DNA from: Arcobacter sp. FWKO B | GTDB lineage: Bacteria; Campylobacterota; Campylobacteria; Campylobacterales; Arcobacteraceae | Assembly (NCBI RefSeq): GCF_014844135.1 | Contig: NZ_CP041403.1 | Coordinates: forward strand, 1,798,001-1,862,000 | Reading direction: 5' to 3' | DNA: 64,000 nucleotides | In this document: positions 39,537 to 48,700 of the stretch, one piece after another | Position numbering within the stretch: position 1 is the first letter of the stretch | Layout of the letters: the number at the start of each line of letters is the position of its first letter | Notes under the pieces: generated by a model | Databases searched by the model: none | Told to the model about the DNA's origin: nothing | The model's input: the letters and a program-made list of their open reading frames with translations, nothing else | Translations under genes and position numbers: made by a program

Positions 39537-39644
39537 CCCTCAAAAGGTTAAGGCTAAGTTTAGTTCTATAGATGTTAGCACTAAACTTAATCTTAACCTT
39601 CTAGTCTTGAGGGCTATAGGGATTAGAAAATATCTAATCCCTAT
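39537..39644. repeat. two tandem hairpins between icd and mdh
   Basis: Hairpin 1: CCCTCAA (39537-39543) plus AAGGTTAAGGCTAAGTTTAG (from 39544) pairs with the arm ending at 39600 and TTGAGGG (39607-39613); 19 of 21 inner bases pair. Hairpin 2: ATAGGGATTAGA (39616-39627), loop AAATA, TCTAATCCCTAT (39633-39644), a perfect 12-bp stem. Confidence 0.85.
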
Positions 39645-39691
39645 CATATCAAAAAATTGTTTAGAATAATAAATTATTCATTTACAACATA

Positions 39692-41875
39692 TTAAATTGA
39701 ATCAATAATGTTATTTAAAGTAGCACTTGGTCTCATTGCCTTTTCTGCTAATTCATCATTTGGATGGAAGTATCCACCAATATTTTGTGGTTTTCCTTCA
39801 ACTGCCATAAGTTCAGCCATAATTTTTTCTTCATTTTCAATTAAAGCTTTAGCAACAGGAGCAAATTTTGCAGCTAATTCAGCATTGCTTCCCTCTGCAA
39901 GAGCTTTTGCCCAGTATTGAGCTACGAAGAAGTGACTTGCTTTATTGTCTGGCTCACCTACTTTTCTACCTGGCTCTTTTGAGTTATCAAGGTAAGCATT
40001 GTTTGCAGCATCAAGTGCATCTGTTAATGCTTTGATTTTTGCATCATTGTGTTTATGACCTAAAAATCTTAAAGACTCTGCAAGTGCTAGGAACTCACCT
40101 AAAGAATCCCATCTTAAGTGTCCTTCTTTTACAAATTGCTCAACATGTTTTGGAGCTGAACCACCCGCACCAGTTTCATATAGTCCTCCACCAGCTAATA
40201 ATGGAACTATTGAAAGCATTTTTGCAGATGTTCCAAGTTCTAAAATAGGGTACATATCAGTTAAGTGGTCTCTTAAAACATTACCTGTTACAGCTATTGT
40301 ATTTAACCCTTGTCTTATTCTAGTATTTGTAAATCTAGTTGCATCAGTGATATTCATAAATTGAATATCTAAACCTGCTGTATCAAACTCAGCTAAATAT
40401 TTTTTAACTTTTTTTAGTAATTCAGCATCATGTGCTCTTTTCTCATCAAGCCAGAATACTGCTGGAATTCCCTCTTGTCTTGTTCTTTCAACTGTTAATC
40501 TTACCCAGTCTTTTATTGGAATATCTTTTGTTCTAGACATTCTCCAAATATCTCCAGCTTCACACTCAAAACTCATTAATACCGTGCCATCTTCAGCTGT
40601 TACTGTAACAGTACCTGATTCTTTAAGTTCAAATGTAGTTGGGTGTGAACCATACTCTTCAGCTTTTTGAGCCATAAGACCGATATTTTGCATTGTACCC
40701 ATAGTTGTTACATCGTATTGACCATGTTTTACACAATCAGCTACCATTTCTGCATGGAACATTGCATAAGTAGAATCTGGAATAACAGCAACAGTTTCTA
40801 ATGCAGCTCCTGTTCTATCCCATTGTTTTCCACCTTCTCTTACAACTACTGGCATAGATGCATCAATAATTACATCATTTGAAGCGTTGAAATTTGTTGT
40901 TCCTTTGTCTGAATCAACCATAGCTATTTTTGGAGAATCAGAATTAACTACTGCTTGGAAAGCTGCTTTGATTTCAGCTTCTTTTGCATGACCTTTAATT
41001 TTTTTCTCTAAATCGCTCATACCCATATTTGGATTTACTCCAACTTCTTTGAATACATCTGCATACGCAGCAAATACATCTGCAAAGAAGATCTCAAAAG
41101 CATGACCAAACATAATAGGGTCAGAGATTTTCATCATAGTTGCTTTTAAGTGTAAAGACCAAATTAGACCTTTTGTTTTTGCTTCTTCAATAGTTTGTTT
41201 ATAAAATGCTCTTAATGCTTTGATAGACATAAATGTACCATCAAGTACTTCACCAGCAATTCCTTTAATAGATGTTAATTCTTTACCATTAATTGCTATT
41301 GTTACTTTTTGGTCTTTATCTAAAGTTACAGATTTTTCATTTGAGAAGAAATCACCTTTTCCACCCATATGTGCAACATATGCTTTAGAATCACTAGCAA
41401 ATGCTCTTAATTTATGTGGATTTTTCTTAGCAAAATTTTTAACTGCAACTGCTGCTCTTCTATCTGAATTTCCTTCTCTAAGAACTGGATTAACTGCACT
41501 TCCTAAACAAGTAGCATATTTAGCTTGAATTGCTTTTTCTTCTTCAGTTTGTGGATTCTCAGGATAGTTTGGTATATCATACCCTTGAGCTTGAAGCTCA
41601 GCAATACAATCTTTAAGTTGTCCAGCAGAAGCTGAGATATTTGGAAGCTTAATAATATTAGCTTCTGGTTTAAGACAAAGTTCACCAAGTTTTGATAATT
41701 CATCTTCAGCTAGACCCATTGCAGCAAGAACTCTTCCTGCAAGTGATATATCACTTAAAACCACTTCTACATTTGCTGCTTTTGTAAAAGAATTTACTAT
41801 AGGCAAAAGTGAGTAAGTTGCTAAAGCTGGAGCTTCATCAATCTTAGACCATATAATTTTTGCATTTACTGACAT
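39692..41875 (-). CDS. icd: monomeric NADP-dependent isocitrate dehydrogenase
   Basis: 727 residues, the monomeric type. It begins MSVNAKIIWSKIDEAPALATYS; SNSDRRA-type (here EGNSDRRAAVAVK), GTMQNIGLMAQKAEEYGSHPTTFE and the late GEPDNKASHFF are characteristic. It oxidises isocitrate to 2-oxoglutarate, or the reverse in a reductive cycle. AGGAG lies 6 bases before ATG. It is first gene of the TCA block. Confidence 0.97.
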   Translation of the reverse strand: MSVNAKIIWSKIDEAPALATYSLLPIVNSFTKAANVEVVLSDISLAGRVLAAMGLAEDELSKLGELCLKPEANIIKLPNISASAGQLKDCIAELQAQGYDIPNYPENPQTEEEKAIQAKYATCLGSAVNPVLREGNSDRRAAVAVKNFAKKNPHKLRAFASDSKAYVAHMGGKGDFFSNEKSVTLDKDQKVTIAINGKELTSIKGIAGEVLDGTFMSIKALRAFYKQTIEEAKTKGLIWSLHLKATMMKISDPIMFGHAFEIFFADVFAAYADVFKEVGVNPNMGMSDLEKKIKGHAKEAEIKAAFQAVVNSDSPKIAMVDSDKGTTNFNASNDVIIDASMPVVVREGGKQWDRTGAALETVAVIPDSTYAMFHAEMVADCVKHGQYDVTTMGTMQNIGLMAQKAEEYGSHPTTFELKESGTVTVTAEDGTVLMSFECEAGDIWRMSRTKDIPIKDWVRLTVERTRQEGIPAVFWLDEKRAHDAELLKKVKKYLAEFDTAGLDIQFMNITDATRFTNTRIRQGLNTIAVTGNVLRDHLTDMYPILELGTSAKMLSIVPLLAGGGLYETGAGGSAPKHVEQFVKEGHLRWDSLGEFLALAESLRFLGHKHNDAKIKALTDALDAANNAYLDNSKEPGRKVGEPDNKASHFFVAQYWAKALAEGSNAELAAKFAPVAKALIENEEKIMAELMAVEGKPQNIGGYFHPNDELAEKAMRPSATLNNIIDSI

Positions 41876-41941
41876 TTTATTCTCCTGTTATTGTTTTTGG
41901 ATAATCAAATAGTAACATTTAAAAGCACTGTGTAGTATAAA

Positions 41942-41980
41942 GTTACACATATCGTATCAAAAAAAGATACATTGTGTTAC
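41942..41980. repeat. hairpin in the mltG-icd gap
   Basis: GTTACACATATCGTATC, seven A, GATACATTGTGTTAC: a 15-bp imperfect stem with a two-base bulge. It lies 16 bases after the mltG stop and about 65 before icd, so it could end mltG transcription or sit in the icd control region. Confidence 0.55.
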
Positions 41981-41996
41981 TTTTTACTACATTATA

Positions 41997-43076
41997 CTAC
42001 CTAATGTTTTCAAAAAGTGACTTAATATCAATAGGTTTTGTAGGTTCACTAAGCACTGAAGGCTCAATTTGATTTTTTTCGTGTATTTTTGGTATAGGTT
42101 TTGTTGGTGTAGCAACACTTCTAATTGGTGTAGAACTCTCTTTTACCCTCGTGTAATTTATATTTGCTAGATGCTCATTGTAAGTTTTACTAAATATATG
42201 TGTTCTTGTTGTCTTATCCCTTACGAAGTATAAAAAGTCTGTATTTTTTGGTTTTATTGCTGCAATAATTGCACCTACACTTACATTACAAATTGGGCTT
42301 GGTGGTACACCTTTGTATTTGTAGGTATTGTAAGGAGTATCTTCTTCCCTTATAATTGCAGGTGTGATTGTTCTTTTTGAATGTTGTCCATATTTTAAAG
42401 TTCCATCCATTTGTAAAGGCATACCTCTACTTAGTCTATTATAAACAACACTTGCAACTATTGGCATTTCTTGATCATTTGCTGCTTCTTTTTGTACAAT
42501 AGAAGCAACTGTTAAGTATCTATACCAATTAAGTTTGTTATATTCACCAAATATTTTATGACTCATTTCTGAATATCTTTTTTGAGTGTGACTTATTAGA
42601 TAGTACATCAAAAATTGTTCATCCATACCTATTGGGATATTGTAACTATCAGCTATTATATTTCCATCGTCTTGATATTTTAGCTCATTATAAGCTTCAA
42701 GTAATATATCAAAAGATAGCCCTAACTCATTTGCTATATTTTGAAAAAACTCGTAGTATGTATCTCCTGGTATTAGTGTTACAGTTCTCATAGCAGCTTT
42801 TGAAGTGGTGAGTTTATATAAAAAATCACCTTTAGTCATTTTTGTTTTTTCTAAATCAATCCAGCCACTTTGAGGATATCCTAAAAAAAATCTAAGAGAA
42901 ATATTATCTACAACATTTAACTCATATCCACTTTTAGATAAATATGATATAATGCTGTTTGTAGAGCCTTGAGGTATAAAAATTACTCTCGATGAATAAA
43001 CCTGCATAGACAAATAAAACATCACCGATATTATAGACACAAAGATGAGTTCAAGTATGAAAAAAGTTATTGGCAT
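41997..43076 (-). CDS. mltG: endolytic murein transglycosylase MltG
   Basis: 359 residues. One N-terminal TM helix, then the YceG domain with IPQGSTNS, the catalytic Glu in SIVQKEAAND, VVYNRLSRGMPLQMDGTLKYG and PSPICNVSVGAI. It cuts nascent glycan strands at the inner membrane. The end is a Pro-rich tail. The proposed ATG overlaps the 5' end of the divergent gene by 32 bases; later starts at Met19 or a GTG near codon 13 are possible, and the promoter layout is unclear. Confidence 0.9.
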   Translation of the reverse strand: MPITFFILELIFVSIISVMFYLSMQVYSSRVIFIPQGSTNSIISYLSKSGYELNVVDNISLRFFLGYPQSGWIDLEKTKMTKGDFLYKLTTSKAAMRTVTLIPGDTYYEFFQNIANELGLSFDILLEAYNELKYQDDGNIIADSYNIPIGMDEQFLMYYLISHTQKRYSEMSHKIFGEYNKLNWYRYLTVASIVQKEAANDQEMPIVASVVYNRLSRGMPLQMDGTLKYGQHSKRTITPAIIREEDTPYNTYKYKGVPPSPICNVSVGAIIAAIKPKNTDFLYFVRDKTTRTHIFSKTYNEHLANINYTRVKESSTPIRSVATPTKPIPKIHEKNQIEPSVLSEPTKPIDIKSLFENIR

Positions 43077-45606
43077 TATATTCTTAATATTTTTTATGGT
43101 TACAGCCTTTTATGTTCAATTAAAATATTTTGGCGTAAGTATAAGCAAAATTAGATTTGACTCTTATTATGTGGAAGATTTTTATATAAAATTAGAACAA
43201 AAATTAATATTAACAGCAAAAAAAATAGAAATTTCTACATTTACAGATAAAAAATCATCAGTAAAAGATGTACAAGATGGTATAAACTATATATTTGATA
43301 TATTAAAGTATTTTCAAAAAATTCAGATTGATTCAATGTTGCTAAATGATGAACATTTTTCAATTGCATTTAATGATGATATCTTTTATTTTGATAATAG
43401 GATTATAAATATATCTGCAAAACCACAAATAGATAAAAATATAGTAGAGCTTGACTTACATTCTTTGTATCTTAAAGAATACGATTTTCTAACTGTTGGA
43501 AAATTAAAAATAGATTTAAACAAAGAATCTATGAGTTATTTTGGGAATTTTATTTATGATTATGCAATAGGTGACTTGATTTTTAGTGCAAATCAAGATT
43601 ACTTAGATTTTTTTGTAGATACAAAAAAAATGGAAAATATTAAATTTGTCAAAAATTTTGTAAGTTTGAATGAAACTATAGAACACTGGATGTATGATAG
43701 TGTATTTGGAGAATATCAACTTGGATATATCAAGGGAAGAATAGATTTACAACAATTGCAATTAGTTACAAATTCATTAGAAGGTAATGCTACTGTAGAA
43801 AATGCAAAAATTAGATTTCAAGAAAGCCTTGATTTTGTAGATACTAAAAAAGTTGAAGTTACATATAAAAATGATACTTTGTCATTTGCTTTGGATAATC
43901 CTTTTTATAAGGGGATTTCTATTGATGGAAGTCATGTCAAAATAACTGATATGCTTGGGGATAATCCAGTATTAACAGTTGATTTGAAAACTGATTATGT
44001 ACTTGATAAAAAAATACTTGAAATTTTAAAAAGTTATGATATTGATATACCAATTTTACAAAAAAGTGGAAATACAAAAGCAAATGTTATTATAAAAGTT
44101 GATTTAAAAACTATTGATGTAACAACAATAGGTGAATTTGATATAAAAGACTCTATTGTTAGTATACAAGGTGTAGATTTATTTGCAAAATATGCAAAAG
44201 TTATGCTACAAGATTATTTGGTAGTTGTAAAGGAACTAGATGCCAAATATGAAGATATATTAGAAGCTTTAGTGGATATAACTATAGATACAAAAGCTCA
44301 AACAATACAAGGTGATGGCATGATAAAAAGCTTTGTCTTGAAAAAAGGGAATAATGAGCTTATAAGTATACAAAATTACCCATCAAAGTTTTTATATGAT
44401 ATAAAAAATGATAGTTTAAATATTTTTGATCTCTCTTTTTACCTTAAAAAACAGGCTAATTATTATGATATTGTAATTAATGATTTGACAAAAATCAAAC
44501 CTTATATAAAAGCTTATGATATATCCAATATCCATAAAGGAAATCTTAGTTTAAAATATTTTGATGAAAATAATATTGATTTTATTTCAGATGTGAGGTT
44601 GAATAGTTCAATTTTATTAAAAAATCAAGAAGAAGTTAAAAACTTTAGCTTTAAAGGAACATTAAAAAATAATATTTTTAGTATGGAAAATAGTGATAAA
44701 AGTGTATTGTTTACTCTTAAAGATGATATTGCTGAACTCAATTTAAAAGAGTATGATATTACTTATGATACAAAAGATAACGAAGATGATACTAGTAGTT
44801 TTAAACTAAAAGTTGTTGCAAATAAATCTAATATAATATTAAATAATAAAAGAACAATTTTATCTGATAAATTTACACTAACAAAAGATAAAAATAAAAT
44901 ATATTTTGAATCTTCATATTTAGCTAGTAATTTAAAACTATCTAAACTTAATGGCAAGTTAGATATATCAGGTGTAAATTTGAATGATACTTTTGTAAAT
45001 ACTTTTTTATTAAAAAAAGTTATTGAAGGTGGGCTTGTTGGGATAAATCTCACCACATCTGAATCAAATAAAGATGTGCTTGTTGGGGATATAACTTTAA
45101 ATGATACATTATTAGAAAATATAGCATTTATTAATAATCTTTTAACATTTGTTGAAACTTCACCTGCTATTATAAATCCATTACTAGCTATTCCATCAGC
45201 ATATCGAGCACTTACTGATGGCTTGGGTCATGATGGCTATATGGTAAAAACTGGAACAGCAAAAATAGCATATAATATAGAAGATGAAGTAATGAGTTTT
45301 TATGAAATATATACAAAAGGCTCAAGAGCTGATTTTGTTGGAGATTTACAACTTAATGTAAAAGATAGATTAATTGATGGAAATATAAATGTAATTATCT
45401 TAAAAGACTATACAAATATAGTAAAAAATATTCCTTTAGTAGGATATATATTGCTAGGTGATGATAAAAGTGTAGCAATAAGTACAAAAATTAGTGGTGA
45501 TTTGGATGATCCACAAGTAGAAACATTCGCTACAAAAGATGTAATTCAAGGTACAGGAAATATCATAAAAAGGATATTTACATCCCCTTTAAAAATATTT
45601 GAGTAG
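43045..45606 (+). CDS. AsmA/YhdP-like (DUF3971-type) envelope protein
   Basis: 853 residues with one N-terminal TM (about 8-24) and then a long beta-rich periplasmic part with repeated short strands and D/N-K turns, as in AsmA, TamB and YhdP bridge proteins thought to carry lipid between membranes. The end (IIKRIFTSPLKIFE) matches the AsmA C-terminal style, as does GDIKISG-like IKISGDLDDPQVE in the form KISGDLDDP. An internal ATG at 43057 (MKKVIG) is an equally good start. It ends 1 base before the 17-bp repeat that opens the toxin island. Confidence 0.75.
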   Translation: MSSSMKKVIGIIFLIFFMVTAFYVQLKYFGVSISKIRFDSYYVEDFYIKLEQKLILTAKKIEISTFTDKKSSVKDVQDGINYIFDILKYFQKIQIDSMLLNDEHFSIAFNDDIFYFDNRIINISAKPQIDKNIVELDLHSLYLKEYDFLTVGKLKIDLNKESMSYFGNFIYDYAIGDLIFSANQDYLDFFVDTKKMENIKFVKNFVSLNETIEHWMYDSVFGEYQLGYIKGRIDLQQLQLVTNSLEGNATVENAKIRFQESLDFVDTKKVEVTYKNDTLSFALDNPFYKGISIDGSHVKITDMLGDNPVLTVDLKTDYVLDKKILEILKSYDIDIPILQKSGNTKANVIIKVDLKTIDVTTIGEFDIKDSIVSIQGVDLFAKYAKVMLQDYLVVVKELDAKYEDILEALVDITIDTKAQTIQGDGMIKSFVLKKGNNELISIQNYPSKFLYDIKNDSLNIFDLSFYLKKQANYYDIVINDLTKIKPYIKAYDISNIHKGNLSLKYFDENNIDFISDVRLNSSILLKNQEEVKNFSFKGTLKNNIFSMENSDKSVLFTLKDDIAELNLKEYDITYDTKDNEDDTSSFKLKVVANKSNIILNNKRTILSDKFTLTKDKNKIYFESSYLASNLKLSKLNGKLDISGVNLNDTFVNTFLLKKVIEGGLVGINLTTSESNKDVLVGDITLNDTLLENIAFINNLLTFVETSPAIINPLLAIPSAYRALTDGLGHDGYMVKTGTAKIAYNIEDEVMSFYEIYTKGSRADFVGDLQLNVKDRLIDGNINVIILKDYTNIVKNIPLVGYILLGDDKSVAISTKISGDLDDPQVETFATKDVIQGTGNIIKRIFTSPLKIFE

Positions 45607-45607
45607 T

Positions 45608-45624
45608 TTACTCATTCCTTAAAA
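45608..45624. repeat. left copy of the 17-bp direct repeat bounding the toxin island
   Basis: TTACTCATTCCTTAAAA, identical to 55302-55318, where it is the 3' end of the lolC-type gene on the minus strand. This copy lies in no gene, 1 base after the AsmA-like stop. Flanks on either side do not match. Confidence 0.85.
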
Positions 45625-45664
45625 GTGTATTTAAAACTAGAAAAACATAATTTCATTATTTTTG

Positions 45665-45670
45665 TATAAT
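45665..45670 (+). promoter_or_regulatory. -10 box of the cdiA-like gene
   Basis: TGTATAAT with T-rich sequence (ATTTCATTATTTTTG) upstream. It lies 62 bases before the start. The ribosome site AAGG lies 6 bases before ATG. Confidence 0.6.
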
Positions 45671-45732
45671 AATTTAACTTATCTTAAGAATAAAATAAAT
45701 AAAATACTAATTATTTATAGATAAGGTAAATC

Positions 45733-48700
45733 ATGAAACTCAAACAAAGTATAGCTATTTTTGTAAGTTTTATATTAGTTGCTGAACAAACCGCTTTGTA
45801 TGCTGGTGGTATAGAAGTAGATGCTCAAGCACCAAATGCAAATAAAGCAACATTACTAAATTCACCCAATAATGTACCTATAATAAATATAGTAACCCCA
45901 AATTCAAGTGGACTTTCACATAATAAATTTACCAATTTCAATGTGGAAAATAAAGGGCTTATTCTAAATAACTCAAAAGTAATAACAGATACTCAACTAG
46001 CAGGATATATATCATATAATCCAAATCTAACAGGCAATGAAGCAAAACTAATCTTAAATGAAGTAACAAGTACAAATAAAACATTGCTTCAAGGGTATAC
46101 AGAAGTAGCAGGAAAAAGTGCAGATGTTATAATAGCAAATCCAAACGGTATCAGTGTAAACGGCGGTGGGTTTATAAATACTCCAAATGCAACTTTGACT
46201 ACGGGTACACCTATGCTAAACGACGGTGTTCTTCAAGGATTTGATGTAAGTAAAGGTAATATCATAATTGATGGGAATGGATTTAACGGTAACAATATAG
46301 ATAAAGTAAATCTTTACGCTAAAGCCTTGGAAATAAATGCCAAAATTTATGCTAATGAGCTAAATGTAGTAACAGGTGAAAACAATATTTCGCAAGATGG
46401 CACCGTAACATCTAAAAATAAAAGCGGAAGCGGTATATCTATAGATTCTACTTTGCTAGGAGGTATATACGCAAATACTATCACTTTAAAAAGTACGGAT
46501 AAAGGGATAGGGGTAAATCTTCCTCCTGAGGTGTTTGCACAAAATAGTCTTAGTTTAAATGTAAATGGTGATATATCATTTAGTAAAACTAAAGCCAATA
46601 CGATAACAGCAAAATCCAATGAGGGTTCTATTAATATTAATAAAGATGTTTATTCAAAACAAACTACGCTTATAGCAGAAGATAATATTGTCATTAACAA
46701 TCAAGGAGCATTAAACTCAGAAAATAGTATTTATCTAAAGTCAAATAAACTTTTAAATGATGGAATAATTTTTTCTGGATTAAATGAAGATAAAACAATA
46801 AATGATATAGGTATAGTGATATTGGATAATGATATAACTATTAATAATGCACAAATTAACGCTTCAAATAATGTTACATTAAGTACTAGAGAATTAACTA
46901 ATAATGGATTGTTATATGCTGGAAACGATTTATTAATAAGCTCAGACAACTTAACAAATAATAGAACAATTTTTAGTGCAAATAATATGTATTTATATAC
47001 AAAAAATACTTTAAAGAATAATAAGGCATCTGATATTTTTGCAATGAATAATTTACTATTTGCTGCTGATATACTAAATAATAAAACAGATTTAATAGAA
47101 AACAATTCTGCCAATATACATGCATTTAATGGTGATATAAGTTTTTATGCTAGTAATCTAAACAATTTGACTGTTGATTTAGTTATTGATGAAGGTTCCA
47201 TCTCCGAACCTTATGGGGCTTTTGCATATAGTGGATATTTTTATAATGAAACAGTTAATCAAGGAATTGCAAAGTATTGCGGACCTGCAAGTAGATGGTG
47301 TGGTACACATAGTGAAGATTATTATAAAGGATCTTTCACTTCCAAAACAGAAACAGCTTCAAGCTATACACCATCAAATATAGTTTCAGGTAATGATATG
47401 TTTTTTTATATCAATGATACCTTAAACAATGAATATTCTTTGATACAAGCAAACAATAATATATTAATATCGACTAATGTATTAAATAATAAAAGTAGAG
47501 ATTTGAAAAAGAATATAACTGAAAGTTATTTCATCAATACCAATGCAAATCGTAAATTCTATAGTATGGGTTGGAATACTTTAAATACCACGGAAATTAT
47601 AGGTTCCGTGCCTTCAACAATCCAATCTGGAGGCTCTATAATAGGGAATATCAGTCGTGTTACCAATGGTGAAATTAATGAAAATATAGTTTTACCTGTA
47701 CGCAATGAATCTTCTATTCCTAATGTAACGATTAAGATTCCAGATAATGACTATGGATTGTTTATAAAAACTAAAGATACAAAGGCTCAATACTTAATAG
47801 AAACTAATCCTAAATTTACATTGTATAAAAACTTTGTCGGCAGTGATTATTTTTTTGAGAAAATAGGTTTTTCTTTAGATGATAATATTAAAAGATTGGG
47901 AGATGGTTTTTATGAAACAACTTTGATTACAGATAGTATATTTAAACAAATTGGAAAGAGATTTATAGATAAAGATATATTAGATGAGAATATTCAATAT
48001 AAAGTATTAATGGATAATGCAATTCAAGCCCAAAAAGATTTACAACTAGCACCTGGAATTACTCTTACTAAAGAGCAAATTAATATGTTAAAACAAGATA
48101 TAGTATGGATGGAAGAGAGTATTATAGATGGGCAGAGGGTTTTGATTCCTATTGTATATTTTGCAAATCTAGATAGTTTAAGAATAGTAGGCGGTCAGAT
48201 CATTGCAAATAAAGATATTGATTTAGAAATTGATGTTATTCAAAATAGTGGGATTCTAGTTGCTGATAATAATATAAGAATTGATGCATCGGATAGTATT
48301 ATGAATTATGGAGGAGTTATTAAAGCGAATGAAAAACTAACTTTAGAAGCTAAAAATACTATCAGAAATACTAGTGGTGAAATAGAAGCTAATGAGATTG
48401 ATTTGAAAAGTGGAGATATAATTAATGAAACATTTAGTAAGAAAATAACGGATAAAACTGCATATTATGAAGAAACTAAGACATTATTTGGTATAACATC
48501 AAAAATAGAAGCAAAAAAAGATTTGAATATTATTGCAGAAAATGATTTTATTAATGTAGGTAGTACATTAAAAGCTAATAATATAAATATTCTTGCTAAT
48601 AATGTAGATATTGTATCCTTGCAAGACGAAAGAGATTTCTTCGGGGGAGATGGGTTTAGAACGGGTGATAGTAGTAAAAGTTATACAAAGGAAAAAAGTA

